From assembly GCA_016790515.1 (NCBI GenBank), contig JAEUOY010000142.1:1-54682 (forward strand): a DNA stretch of 54,682 nucleotides, given 5' to 3'. Position 1 is the stretch's first letter; each line of letters opens with the position of its first letter. The DNA comes from Burkholderiaceae bacterium (GTDB lineage: Bacteria > Pseudomonadota > Gammaproteobacteria > Burkholderiales > Burkholderiaceae_C). The translations under genes and the position numbers were made by a program. This document shows positions 42,527 to 51,640 of this stretch, piece by piece. The notes under the pieces are model-generated. The model saw only the letters and a program-made list of their open reading frames with translations, was not told the origin of the DNA and made no database searches.

Positions 42527-44845
42527 ATGTCCCATGACCTTTCAGCGGCCGAACAGGCCTTGCGCGACGCCGCGCGCGAGTACCACCGCGCCCCCACCCG
42601 CGGCAAGATCTCCGTCACGCCGACCAAACCGCTGTCCAACCAGCGCGACCTGAGCCTGGCCTACTCGCCCGGCGTCGCCTACCCCTGCCTGGACATCGAG
42701 GCCGACCCCGGCCTGGCGGCCGATTTCACCAGCCGCGGCAACCTGGTCGGCGTGGTCACCAACGGCACCGCGGTGCTGGGGTTGGGCGACATCGGCCCGC
42801 TGGCGGCCAAGCCGGTGATGGAGGGCAAGGGCTGCCTGTTCAAGAAGTTCGCCGGCATCGACGTGTTCGACATCGAGCTGGCCGAACGCGACCCCGACAA
42901 GCTGGTCGAGATCATCGCCGCGCTCGAGCCCACGCTGGGCGGCATCAACCTCGAGGACATCAAGGCGCCGGAGTGCTTCGTGATCGAGCGCCGGCTGCGC
43001 GAGCGGCTGAAAATCCCGGTCTTCCACGACGACCAGCATGGCACTGCGATCATCTCGTCGGCCGCACTGATCAACGCGCTGGAGCTTGTCGGCAAGGCCA
43101 TCGGCAGCGTCAAGGTCGTCGTCTCGGGCGCCGGCGCCGCGGCGATCGCCTGCCTGGACCTGATGGTCAGCCTGGGCGTGGCGATCGAGAACGTCTTCGC
43201 GGTCGATTCGAAGGGCGTGATCCGCGAGGGTCGCGGCGACAAGCTGGACGAATCCAAGCAGCGCTACTGCCAGAAGACCGACGCCAAGACGCTGGCCGAG
43301 GTGATCCGGGGTGCCGATGTCTTTCTCGGCTGCTCGGCCGCCGGGGTGCTGACGCCCGAGATGGTCAAGACCATGGCCTCGCAGCCGATCATCCTGGCGC
43401 TGGCCAACCCCGAGCCCGAGATCCGGCCCGAACTGGCCAAGGCCGCGCGGCCCGACTGCATCGTCGCCACCGGCCGCTCGGACTACCCGAACCAGGTCAA
43501 CAACGTCCTGTGCTTCCCCTACATCTTCCGCGGTGCGCTCGACTGCGGCGCGACGACGATCAACGAGGCGATGAAGCTGGCCTGCGTGCGCGAGATCGCC
43601 GCGCTGGCCAAGGCCGAGGCCAGCGACGAGGTCGCCGCCGCCTATGTCGGCAAGGAGCTGAAGTTCGGCCCCGAGTACATCATCCCGACGCCGTTCGACG
43701 TTCGGCTGATCCTGCGCATCGCCCCGGCGGTGGCCCGCGCCGCCGCCGAGTCGGGCGTGGCCAGCCGGCCGATCGCCGACCTGGAGGCCTACCGTCAGCA
43801 GCTGACCCGCTTCGTCTACCAGACCGGCATGGTGATGCGGCCGGTGTTTGCCGCGGCGCGCGCGGCCTGTGCCAGCAAGCCGGCCAGGGTGGTCTACGCC
43901 GAGGGCGAGGACGAGCGCGTGCTGCGCGCGGTGCAGGTGGTGCTCGACGAAGGGCTGGCCCAGCCGATCCTGATCGGCCGGCCGGCGGTGATCGACATGC
44001 GCGTCGAGCGGGCCGGGCTGCGGCTGCAGCGCGGCGTGCACTTCGAGGTCTGCGATCCCGAGAACGACCCGCGTTTCCGCAGCTACTGGGAGCAGTACCA
44101 CGCGCTGATGGGCCGCGACGGCGTCTCGCCCGAGGCGGCCAAGGCGGCGGTGCGGCGCAGCAACACGCTGATCGCCAGCCTGATGCTGCGGCGCGGCGAG
44201 GCCGATGCCATGCTGTGCGGCCTGGTCGGCCGCTACGAGCAGCACCTGGACCATGTGCGCAGCGTGATCGGCCGGCGTGCGGACGCCCGCACGATGGCCG
44301 CGATGAACGCGGTGATGCTGCCCGAGCACACGCTGTTCATCGCCGACACCTTCGTCAACGAGCAGCCCGGCGCCGAGGACCTGGCCGACATCGCGCGGAT
44401 GGCGGCGCACGAGGTGCAGCGCTTCGGCCTGCCGCCCAAGGTGGCGTTCCTGTCGCATTCGATGTTCGGCAGCTCGCAGCGCGAGCCGGCACGGCGCATG
44501 CGCGCGGCGCGCGACCTGTTCGTCGCACAGGCCCCCGGGGTCGAGTGCGACGGCGAGATGCAGGGCGATGCCGCGCTGTCCGAGGCGATTCGCGGCAGCT
44601 TCCTGGGCGACAGCCGCCTGAAGGGCGCGGCCAACCTGCTCGTGTGCCCCAACCTGGATGCCGCCAACATCCTGTTCAACGTGCTGAAGGTCACCGCCAG
44701 CCACGGCGTGACGATCGGCCCGATCCTGCTCGGCGCGGCGGCGCCGGTGCACATCCTGACGCCCTCGGCGACGATGCGGCGGGTCGTCAACATGACGGCG
44801 CTGGCGGTGGCCGACGCCGCCGGCGCGAAAGATCCCGCGATGTAA
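42527..44845 (+). CDS. maeB: NADP-dependent malic enzyme with phosphotransacetylase-like domain
   Basis: A 772-residue MaeB-type enzyme oxidatively decarboxylating malate to pyruvate. N-terminal malic domain from residue 1, with [19 protein letters not shown] and FHDDQHGTA (metal/NAD site region), NAD(P) domain with [13 protein letters not shown] (about 195-207) and [16 protein letters not shown]. The C-terminal region (about 440-772) is a PTA-like domain, ending GAKDPAM, which lacks transacetylase activity in studied relatives but is thought to bind effectors. Its ribosome site is in a hairpin (42493-42520). Downstream pyk supplies the same pyruvate node. Confidence 0.94.
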   Translation: MSHDLSAAEQALRDAAREYHRAPTRGKISVTPTKPLSNQRDLSLAYSPGVAYPCLDIEADPGLAADFTSRGNLVGVVTNGTAVLGLGDIGPLAAKPVMEGKGCLFKKFAGIDVFDIELAERDPDKLVEIIAALEPTLGGINLEDIKAPECFVIERRLRERLKIPVFHDDQHGTAIISSAALINALELVGKAIGSVKVVVSGAGAAAIACLDLMVSLGVAIENVFAVDSKGVIREGRGDKLDESKQRYCQKTDAKTLAEVIRGADVFLGCSAAGVLTPEMVKTMASQPIILALANPEPEIRPELAKAARPDCIVATGRSDYPNQVNNVLCFPYIFRGALDCGATTINEAMKLACVREIAALAKAEASDEVAAAYVGKELKFGPEYIIPTPFDVRLILRIAPAVARAAAESGVASRPIADLEAYRQQLTRFVYQTGMVMRPVFAAARAACASKPARVVYAEGEDERVLRAVQVVLDEGLAQPILIGRPAVIDMRVERAGLRLQRGVHFEVCDPENDPRFRSYWEQYHALMGRDGVSPEAAKAAVRRSNTLIASLMLRRGEADAMLCGLVGRYEQHLDHVRSVIGRRADARTMAAMNAVMLPEHTLFIADTFVNEQPGAEDLADIARMAAHEVQRFGLPPKVAFLSHSMFGSSQREPARRMRAARDLFVAQAPGVECDGEMQGDAALSEAIRGSFLGDSRLKGAANLLVCPNLDAANILFNVLKVTASHGVTIGPILLGAAAPVHILTPSATMRRVVNMTALAVADAAGAKDPAM

Positions 44846-44901
44846 CCGGCGCCACGCCGGCCATGCCGATAATCGCGAGCCACGCACCAGGATCGACTGC
44901 C

Positions 44902-46332
44902 ATGCCACGCGCCACCAAGATCGTCGCCACCCTCGGCCCCGCCAGCAGCGACCCCGACGTGCTCGAGCGGCTGCTGTCCGCCGGCGTCGACGTGGTGCGC
45001 CTGAACTTCAGCCACGGCAGCGCGCAGGACCACATCGACCGGGCCAACCTGGTCCGCTCGATCGCGCAGAAGCTCGGCAAGCCGGTCGCGCTGATGGCCG
45101 ACCTGCAGGGCCCGAAGATCCGCGTCGGCAAGTTCGCCGACGGCAAGGTGCAGCTGGCCGCCGGCGAGCGCTTCGTGCTCGATGCCGCGCGCGCCGAGCC
45201 GGGCGCGCTCGACGGCGTGGGGCTGGACTACAAGGAGCTGCCGCGCGACGTGAAGCCCGGCGACACGCTGCTGCTCAACGACGGCCTGATCGTGCTGACC
45301 GTCGAGGCGGTGCGCGGCGAACAGGTACACACCGTCGTGAAGGTCGGCGGCGAGCTCAGCAACAACAAGGGCATCAACAAGCAGGGCGGCGGCCTGACGG
45401 CACCGGCGCTGACCGCCAAGGACATGGAGGACATCAAGACCGCGATGGCCTTCCAGGCCGACTACGTCGCGGTGAGCTTCCCGAAGAGCGCCACCGACAT
45501 GGAGATGGCGCGCCAGCTGGCCAACGTCGCCGGCGAGCCCTGGCGCCACAAGCCGGGGATGATCGCCAAGATCGAGCGCAGCGAGGCGATCCCGCTGCTC
45601 GATCCGATCCTGCGGGCCAGCGACGGCATCATGGTCGCGCGCGGCGACCTGGCGGTGGAGGTCGGCAATGCCGCGGTGCCGGCGCTGCAGAAGAAGATGA
45701 TCCGCATGGCGCGCGAGCACGACAAGATCACGATCACCGCGACCCAGATGATGGAGAGCATGATCGTCAACCCGGTGCCCACGCGCGCCGAGGTCAGCGA
45801 CGTGGCCAACGCGGTGCTCGACGGCACCGACGCGGTGATGCTCAGCGCCGAGACCGCGGCCGGCAAGTACCCGGTCGAGACGGTCGAGCAGATGGCGATG
45901 ATCGCGCTGGAGGCCGAGCGCGCCGAGGACGTGCGGCTGGACGCCAACTTCACCGACCGGGTCTTCAGCCGGATCGACCAGAGCATCGCGATGGGCGCGC
46001 TGTTCACCGCCTACCACCTGGGCTGCAAGGCGATCGTCGCGCTGACCGAGTCGGGCAGCACGGCGTTGTGGATGAGCCGGCACAACATCCATGTGCCGAT
46101 CTTCGGCATGACCTCCAAGGCCGGGTCGCAAGCCCGCATGGCGCTGTACCGCAACGTGCGGCCGCTGCTGATCCCGCCGCACACCGACCGCGACACCGCG
46201 CTGGCGGAGGCCGAGCGCCTGCTGGTCGAGCGCGACGTGCTGCGCCCGGGCGACACCTACGCGATCACCTGCGGCGAACCGATGGGCTACCCCGGCGGCA
46301 CCAACATGCTGAAGGTCTGCCGGGTGGGCTGA
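44902..46332 (+). CDS. pyk: pyruvate kinase
   Basis: A 476-residue glycolytic enzyme. MPRATKIVATLGPASSDP at the N-terminus, VRLNFSHGSAQDH and LMADLQGPKIRVGKF (substrate loop), IMVARGDLAVEVGNAAVPALQKKMI and ITATQMMESMIVNP are standard; the C-terminal effector domain begins about residue 345. It has an intact active-site set. It follows maeB after 56 bp and is followed by a convergent regulator gene. GATAAT at 44866-44871 may be a promoter -10. Confidence 0.95.
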   Translation: MPRATKIVATLGPASSDPDVLERLLSAGVDVVRLNFSHGSAQDHIDRANLVRSIAQKLGKPVALMADLQGPKIRVGKFADGKVQLAAGERFVLDAARAEPGALDGVGLDYKELPRDVKPGDTLLLNDGLIVLTVEAVRGEQVHTVVKVGGELSNNKGINKQGGGLTAPALTAKDMEDIKTAMAFQADYVAVSFPKSATDMEMARQLANVAGEPWRHKPGMIAKIERSEAIPLLDPILRASDGIMVARGDLAVEVGNAAVPALQKKMIRMAREHDKITITATQMMESMIVNPVPTRAEVSDVANAVLDGTDAVMLSAETAAGKYPVETVEQMAMIALEAERAEDVRLDANFTDRVFSRIDQSIAMGALFTAYHLGCKAIVALTESGSTALWMSRHNIHVPIFGMTSKAGSQARMALYRNVRPLLIPPHTDRDTALAEAERLLVERDVLRPGDTYAITCGEPMGYPGGTNMLKVCRVG

Positions 46333-46346
46333 GCGCCCGGCCCCGC

Positions 46347-47375
46347 TCAGGCGGGCGCCAGCTCACGAACGCTCTCGACCATCGCCGCCACGCTCGGCGC
46401 CATGTTCAGCGCCACCAGCTCGACCTCGGGGTGCTGGTGATGGAACACCCGCAGCAGTTCGTCGACGAAGCCGTGGCCCACGTCGGCCAGACCGTCGAAG
46501 TCCAGCTCGACCCGCCTGAACTGCTGCAGCCTCGACGCCACGCGCTGCGCCTGGGCCCGCGAGTCCAGCGCCACCTGGGCGTCGCTGATCAGCTTCAGCG
46601 GCACGACCGTGCGCTCGAAGCCGCAGCCCAGGCCGTCCAGGCTGTAGCGGCGCAGCACGTCGGCCAGCGTGCGCCGGGTGTCCAGGCAGATGCCGACATA
46701 CACCGAACTGCCGTGCCGGCACGCCGGACGGGCCCGCCGCCATTGCTCGCGCTGCCAGTCGCATTGCTGGAAGGCCAGGTTGTTGGCGTGCAGGTCGATC
46801 ACGTCGGCCAGCCGGGCGGTGAAGAACAGGCCGCGGCCGCTGTGGCGGTCGGGGCGGGTGCTGAGCTTGCCCTTGGCCAGCTCGAGCATCGCCAGCACGG
46901 GGTCGCTGATCTGGTAGGTCTCGCCGATCGCGTCGAAGATGCCGCGGCCGTCGTCGCTGACCAGCAGCTGCAGCTGCTGCGGCGTCTGCCGCATCGACAC
47001 CGTCACCCGGCTGCCGCCGCTGTGCTCGATGGCGTTGTTGAGCAGCTCGGTGAAGGCATGCTGGGCCATCCGCGCGACAGGGTCGGGCAGCTCGAAGCAC
47101 GGCAGGAAGTCGCACGACCAGGGCAGGTCCTCCTGCAGCCCGGCGATCGGGTAGCTGCGCACCACCTGGCGCAACAGGCCCGGCGCGTAGCGTCTGCGTC
47201 GCGGCGAACCCTCGGCGCGCAGCCACTGCGTGGCCACCAGGTCGCGCAGCAAGGCCCGCGCGCGCGCCGGTCCGACCTGAAGGCGCTCGGCAAGGGCTTG
47301 TCGAAGCGTGTCGGGGTGGCGCAGCGCGAGCTCGGTGATCCAGGCGGTGATGTCGCTCAAGACGGGGCGGGCCAT
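46347..47375 (-). CDS. HTH-HATPase-DUF4325 regulator
   Basis: A 342-residue protein with a distinctive layout. Residues 1-85 are a winged-helix-like DNA-binding region (ITAWITELALRHPDTLRQALAERLQVGPARARALLRDLVATQWL). Residues about 95-230 are a GHKL ATPase with HAFTELLNNAIEHSGG (N-box), LLVSDDGRGIF (G1) and GRGLFF (G2). Residues about 255-342 are a DUF4325/STAS-like domain (GFERTVVPLKLISDAQVALDSRAQAQRVA). It could be an ATP-switched transcription factor or an anti-sigma-like kinase. The start at 47375 has GGAGG upstream. Convergent with pyk, divergent from fba. Confidence 0.78.
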   Translation of the reverse strand: MARPVLSDITAWITELALRHPDTLRQALAERLQVGPARARALLRDLVATQWLRAEGSPRRRRYAPGLLRQVVRSYPIAGLQEDLPWSCDFLPCFELPDPVARMAQHAFTELLNNAIEHSGGSRVTVSMRQTPQQLQLLVSDDGRGIFDAIGETYQISDPVLAMLELAKGKLSTRPDRHSGRGLFFTARLADVIDLHANNLAFQQCDWQREQWRRARPACRHGSSVYVGICLDTRRTLADVLRRYSLDGLGCGFERTVVPLKLISDAQVALDSRAQAQRVASRLQQFRRVELDFDGLADVGHGFVDELLRVFHHQHPEVELVALNMAPSVAAMVESVRELAPA

Positions 47376-47677
47376 GATGCAAGTTCCTCCAGGCGGCAGA
47401 ACGGCCGCTTCGCCAGTGTGGCGGCCCGCTGTGCCGCAGGAACGGCGAAAAGGCACCGGATTCGCCGCCTGATCGGGCGCGGACTCGTTCGCGCCGGGCG
47501 GCCACGCTGCCGCGTGCGGCCCGCTCGCGCAGTCCTCGCGCGACAGCGGCCGACCGATACAATGGCGGGCGGTTACGTGGCTGTTTCAGCCCCGGCCAGG
47601 CACCCGCGGGCAAACCCGCGACCCGGCCCGGTCGTCCCGGCGGCCGCCGGCCCCCCACCCCACATGCAGGATCGCTC
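47376..47677 (+). promoter_or_regulatory. 302-bp gap: divergent region with fba promoter and leader
   Basis: The only gap over 300 bp in this window. The first 170 bp are GC-rich with no gene. TACAAT (47558-47563) is a likely -10 for fba, leaving a leader of about 110 bases. In that leader CGCGGG (47605-47610) pairs with CCCGCG (47615-47620) around a CAAA loop, and a pyrimidine-rich CCCCCCACCCC run precedes the fba ribosome site AGGA. No -35 is clear. Confidence 0.5.
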
Positions 47678-48742
47678 ATGCCTCTCGTCTCGATGCGCCA
47701 GCTGCTCGACCCTGCCGCCGAAAACGGCTATGGCATTCCGGCCTTCAACGGCAACAACCTCGAGCAGGTGCAGGCGGTGATGACCGCCGCGTCCGAAGTC
47801 GACGCACCGGTGATCCTGCAGGCCAGCGCCGGCGCCCGCAAGTACGCCGGCGAGCATTTCATCCGCCACCTGATCCAGGCCGCCACCGAGAGCTGGCCGA
47901 ACGTGCCGCTGGTGATGCACCAGGACCACGGCCAGAGCCCGGCGATCTGCCAGGGCGCGATCGACCTGGGCTTCGGCTCGGTGATGATGGACGGCTCGCT
48001 GCGCGAGGACGGCAAGACGCCGGCCTCGTTCGACTACAACGTCGAGGTCACGCGCAAGGTGGTCGAGATGGCGCACCGGGTCGGCGTCACCGTCGAGGGC
48101 GAACTCGGCTGCCTGGGCTCGCTGGAGACCGGCGAGGCCGGGGAAGAGGACGGCATCGGCGCCGTCGGCAAGCTCGACCATTCGTCGCTGCTGACCGACC
48201 CGGAGGAGGCCGCCCAGTTCGTCAAGGCGACCCAGCTCGACGCGCTGGCGATCGCCATCGGCACCAGCCACGGCGCCTACAAGTTCACCCGCAAGCCCAC
48301 CGGCGACATCCTGGCGATCAGCCGCGTCAAGGAGATCCACCAGCGCATCCCCAACACCCACCTGGTGATGCACGGCAGCTAGAGCGTGCCGCAGGACCTG
48401 CTGGCCGAGGTGCGCAAGTACGGCGGCGACCTGAAGGAGACCTATGGCGTGCCGGTCGAGGAGATCCAGGAAGCGATCAAGCACGGCGTGCGCAAGATCA
48501 ACATCGACACCGACATCCGGCTGGCGATGACCGGCGCGATCCGCCGCTTCCTGGTCGAGAACCCGGGCAAGTTCGATCCGCGCGAGTACCTGAAACCGGC
48601 GCGCGAGGCGGCCAAGGCGATCTGCCAGCAGCGCTACGTGCAGTTCGGCTGCTCGGGCCAGGGCAGCAAGATCAGGCCGCAGAGCCTGACGGTCATCGCG
48701 CAGCGCTACACCACCGGCGAGCTGGCACAGGTCGTCAACTGA
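47678..48742 (+). pseudogene. fba: class II fructose-bisphosphate aldolase, interrupted by an amber codon
   Basis: The full frame is 355 codons, the family's usual length, and reads cleanly except for TAG at 48380-48382 (codon 235). The context is HLVMHGS-TAG-SVPQDLLAEV, where relatives have HGSSSVP, so a single C-to-A change of TCG to TAG explains it. Intact parts: [13 protein letters not shown] (residues 79-91, zinc ligand), [27 protein letters not shown], then after the stop RKINIDTDIRLAMTGAI. The truncated product would lack the NIDTD phosphate/substrate motif and be inactive. The C-terminal fragment could only start at GTG 48386. Options are sequencing error, pseudogene with another aldolase elsewhere, or amber readthrough. 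Followed by terminator and purC. Confidence 0.85.
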
Positions 48743-48791
48743 CGCGAACCGACTCGATCGCGCCCGGCGGCAGCCGGCGCAGGGATTTCGC

Positions 48792-48813
48792 AGGGGCCTT
48801 CCGGCCCCTTTTT
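48792..48813 (+). terminator. rho-independent terminator after fba
   Basis: AGGGGCC / GGCCCCT stem (48792-48798 and 48803-48809), 4-base loop, then a run of Ts to 48813. It lies 50 bp after the fba stop and before the purC leader. Confidence 0.8.
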
Positions 48814-48956
48814 CATCGCCGCTGCAGCGGGCGGAGCAGCACCGCAGCGGCCGACGCTGGCGCCGAGGCCTTGGCGGCGGATGCGGCGGCGCGGCGGTCC
48901 CCGCACGGACCCCGGGGGCACAATCAACGGCTGATTCCGCCCCGATGGACACCGAC

Positions 48957-49856
48957 ATGAGCACCCCTGCGCTGCTGGAAACCCACCTTCACTCGTTGCC
49001 GCTGCTGGCGCGCGGCAAGGTCCGCGACAACTATGCGGTCGGCGACGATCGGATCCTGATGGTGGCCAGCGATCGCATCTCGGCGTTCGACGTCGTGATG
49101 GGGCAGCCGATCCCGGGCAAGGGGGTGCTGCTGACGCAGATGGCGCTGTTCTGGTTCGGGAAGCTGGCGCACGTGGTGCCGAATCACCTGACCGGCGAGC
49201 CGCCGGAAAGCGTGGTGGCACCCGACGAGGTGTCGCAGGTGGCCGGCCGGTCCATGCTGGTCAAGCGCCTGAAGGCGCTGCCGGTGGAGGCGGTGGTGCG
49301 CGGCTACCTGGCCGGATCGGGTTGGAAGGAGTACCAGCAGAACGGCCGGGTCTGCGGCGTGCCGTTGCCCCCGGGGCTGAAGAACGCCAGCCGGCTGCCG
49401 CAGCCGATCTTCACGCCGGCGACCAAGGCCGAGATGGGCGAGCACGACGAGAACATCCCGTTCGAGCGCATGGTCGACCTGATCGGCCCGGACATCGCGC
49501 ACCGGGTGCGCGAGATCTCGCTGCAGCTCTACACCGAAGCCGCCGCCTACGCTCTCACGCGCGGCATCATCATCGCCGACACGAAGTTCGAATTCGGACT
49601 CGACCGCGACGGCACGCTGACCCTGATGGACGAGATCCTCACCCCGGACTCGTCGCGCTTCTGGCCGCTGGAGTCGTATCGCGAGGGCACGAATCCTCCG
49701 AGTTACGACAAACAGTTCTTGCGGGATTGGCTTGAAACGGTTCGGATCGACGGATTGGCTTGGGACAAGAAGGCGCCTGCACCAACTATTCCTCCCGATA
49801 TTTGTGAAATGACAGCCGACCGTTATCGAGCGTCGGTGTCAGCGCTGCAAGACTGA
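48957..49856 (+). CDS. purC: phosphoribosylaminoimidazole-succinocarboxamide synthase
   Basis: A 299-residue SAICAR synthetase (303 if started at 48945). [45 protein letters not shown] is the N-terminal hallmark, with ATP/CAIR loops later ([38 protein letters not shown]). The first 240 codons have GC-rich third positions like neighbours; from about 49685 codons such as TTG, CTT, GTT, ATT, ACT, TGT appear and the DNA is AT-richer, so the last ~170 bp look foreign. The protein still reads as PurC through to SALQD. Normally purE-purK follow, but here an unrelated gene does. Confidence 0.94.
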   Translation: MSTPALLETHLHSLPLLARGKVRDNYAVGDDRILMVASDRISAFDVVMGQPIPGKGVLLTQMALFWFGKLAHVVPNHLTGEPPESVVAPDEVSQVAGRSMLVKRLKALPVEAVVRGYLAGSGWKEYQQNGRVCGVPLPPGLKNASRLPQPIFTPATKAEMGEHDENIPFERMVDLIGPDIAHRVREISLQLYTEAAAYALTRGIIIADTKFEFGLDRDGTLTLMDEILTPDSSRFWPLESYREGTNPPSYDKQFLRDWLETVRIDGLAWDKKAPAPTIPPDICEMTADRYRASVSALQD

Positions 49857-49864
49857 GGCCCAAA

Positions 49865-50944
49865 ATGGATTCCCGACTACTAGCCACCTTGAATTCGCAA
49901 GCTAGCAGTACGCGTGATCCCGTTGTTTGGGCGCGAGCAGTTTGCCGCGCCGCTTCGCATTTTGCACGGCACGGCCAAACGAAGGAGGCCCTTACGTCCA
50001 TTGGCGTAGTTCGCGCCCATTTCGGGCCAGAGCTTCATCCTGAGGTCGCTTCTTGGCTAATGCTGGCGGAGGGAGTCCTGCACTTCTTTCAGTGGCGAAC
50101 GTATGAGGCCTATGACCGCATTCGTCGCGCCTATGGGCTCGCAATTGCACTCAGAACGGAATCCGCGATCCCAAGTTGCGCAGCTTGGATGGCCCACATC
50201 GAGTTCAACGACGGCGCGTATGACAAGATGCTCACTCACATTAGGGAAGCACTTACAAGCGCAGCAGACGATGACCATCAAGCCCGGGCTCGAGCGTCTT
50301 TGGTAATTGCCGATTCTTATCAGCTCAGCGGCAGCTATCAATTGGCCAGGCCTTGGTATGACAAGGTGAGGCAGCATGCTTCGGCGGAAGGTGATGAAGC
50401 CACATTAAGTGCGATGCTCTACAACGTAGCTGCCTTTCGCGCGGCAAATGTGCGACTTGCAGACACCTTCGGCGCTGAAGCAGGGGCCGAGGCCTATAGA
50501 GCGAAGATGGAGGCGTCTTCGTCCATCAACTATGACTTTGCTATCGGAACTTCGGAGCTAAGTTTCCTCACCCCCATTCTTCGCAGCTTGATTCTCACCA
50601 TCGAAAAAAAGTTTGACGAGGCACTTGTCATTCTTGAGTCGCTTGAAATGGAAAACCTACCGAAGCGAACACTTCCTCCAATCTTCGCTGATATGGCTTG
50701 GTGCAATATAAACCTTGGTGAGCGCGATCTTGCCTGGAGTTTTGCCGGACGAGCCGAGAATGAGATAGGGGCGTTGACCGACACCGACGATATTGCATAT
50801 GTCGAGTCCCGAATCGCCCAGGTCGCAAATGCTCTGAACTTGCACGATGAGGCAAGTGAGCATATGGATAGAGCCCTACAGGCCTTGTCCAAACACAAGG
50901 CGTTTCAGAATGAACTCCTTGTCAAACTTCAAGCAATACTGTGA
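49865..50944 (+). CDS. hypothetical protein, TPR-like alpha-helical repeat
   Basis: A 359-residue protein I do not recognise. It starts with GAGG 7 bp before ATG, overlapping the purC stop. The whole chain is helical with repeated 30-40-residue helix pairs such as YQLSGSYQLARPWYDKVRQHASAEGDEATLSAMLYNVAAF, LSFLTPILRSLILTIEKKFDEALVILESLEME and DLAWSFAGRAENEIGA, typical of TPR solenoids. No transmembrane segment or signal. Codon use and GC are unlike the surrounding genes. Located directly after purC, ended by its own terminator. Acquired by transfer; role unknown, possibly a protein-interaction scaffold. Confidence 0.75.
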   Translation: MDSRLLATLNSQASSTRDPVVWARAVCRAASHFARHGQTKEALTSIGVVRAHFGPELHPEVASWLMLAEGVLHFFQWRTYEAYDRIRRAYGLAIALRTESAIPSCAAWMAHIEFNDGAYDKMLTHIREALTSAADDDHQARARASLVIADSYQLSGSYQLARPWYDKVRQHASAEGDEATLSAMLYNVAAFRAANVRLADTFGAEAGAEAYRAKMEASSSINYDFAIGTSELSFLTPILRSLILTIEKKFDEALVILESLEMENLPKRTLPPIFADMAWCNINLGERDLAWSFAGRAENEIGALTDTDDIAYVESRIAQVANALNLHDEASEHMDRALQALSKHKAFQNELLVKLQAIL

Positions 50945-50963
50945 AGACACTCCAAGAAATATA

Positions 50964-50986
50964 AACCCGGCTGACGCCGGGTTTTT
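50964..50986 (+). terminator. rho-independent terminator after the TPR-like gene
   Basis: AACCCGGC (50964-50971) and GCCGGGTT (50976-50983) with a TGAC loop, followed by T's to 50986. It closes the AT-richer patch; the gene opposite (histone H1-like) reads toward it. Confidence 0.9.
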
Positions 50987-51008
50987 CCTTCTCAAGTCCT
51001 AACCATTA

Positions 51009-51425
51009 CTACGGCTTATTCCCGGTGGGAAACGGCCAAGCGGCGGCCGGACTGAGCGCCGTCTTCGCAGTAGGAGCCGCTGGTGCAGGGGCCGCTGGGG
51101 CGGCAGGTGCCTTCTTGGCAGCAGCCTTCTTGGCCGGAGCCTTCTTGGCAGCCGCCTTCTTCGCGACAGCCTTCTTGGCAGGCGCCGCCTTCTTCGCTGC
51201 CGCCTTCTTGGCCGGCGCAGCCTTCACCGCTGGCTTCTTGGCCGGTGCCGCTTTCTTGGCGGGGGCGGCCTTCTTGGCCGGTGCAGCCTTCTTGGCCGGT
51301 GCAGCCTTCTTGGCTGCAGCCTTCTTCGCCGGTGCCGCCTTCTTGGCCGGTGCAGCCTTCTTCGCAGGCGCAGCCTTGACGGCCGGCTTCTTGGCCGGAG
51401 CGGCCTTCTTCGTCGCAGTTGCCAT
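51009..51425 (-). CDS. histone H1-like AlaLysPro-rich protein
   Basis: A 138-residue basic protein almost entirely Ala, Lys and Pro in AAPAKK-type repeats (residues 3-110), ending in [13 protein letters not shown], a tail I associate with Burkholderiales histone H1-like proteins. It probably coats DNA as a nucleoid protein related to Bordetella BpH1/AlgP. It stops at TAG. The Shine-Dalgarno AAGGAG is 7 bases before ATG. Repeat number is probably variable because of slippage. It lies downstream of nrdB on the same strand with a 215-bp gap; convergent with the TPR-like gene. Confidence 0.9.
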   Translation of the reverse strand: MATATKKAAPAKKPAVKAAPAKKAAPAKKAAPAKKAAAKKAAPAKKAAPAKKAAPAKKAAPAKKPAVKAAPAKKAAAKKAAPAKKAVAKKAAAKKAPAKKAAAKKAPAAPAAPAPAAPTAKTALSPAAAWPFPTGNKP

Positions 51426-51640
51426 GACAATCTCCTTGATCAAGTTGCAAATGACGCCCGGCCGATCTGGCGGCTCGGGCGATTCATCGACAAGGCGACG
51501 CAGCCCTCGGGTGCCTGCGTGGCCGTCTCGATGAACGGGGATGCGCCCACGACTCGCCGCTTCTGACGACGGCGATGACATGGACGCGGATCTTGATCTG
51601 CTTCGGGATCGTGCACCCGGCACCTGTGTGCCGCTGGCGC

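Larger units (their letters stand above)
49685..50990 (+). other. AT-richer foreign patch, 3' end of purC to terminator
   Basis: Base composition changes sharply at about 49685, inside purC, and returns to the genomic GC-rich style after the terminator at 50986. The patch holds the C-terminal ~56 codons of purC and one complete gene. I see no integrase, transposase, direct repeat or tRNA at either edge, so a homologous-recombination tract is more likely than a mobile element. The left edge could be a gradient; position is +/-20 bp. Confidence 0.7.

Noticed and set aside
46333-46358. GC-rich inverted repeat between pyk and the DUF4325 regulator considered as a terminator
   Set aside because: Stem GCGCCCG/CGGGCGC with a 12-base loop lacks a T-tract on either strand.
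49685-50990. AT-richer patch considered as an IS or genomic island
   Set aside because: No transposase, integrase, inverted or direct repeats at the edges; a recombination tract fits better.
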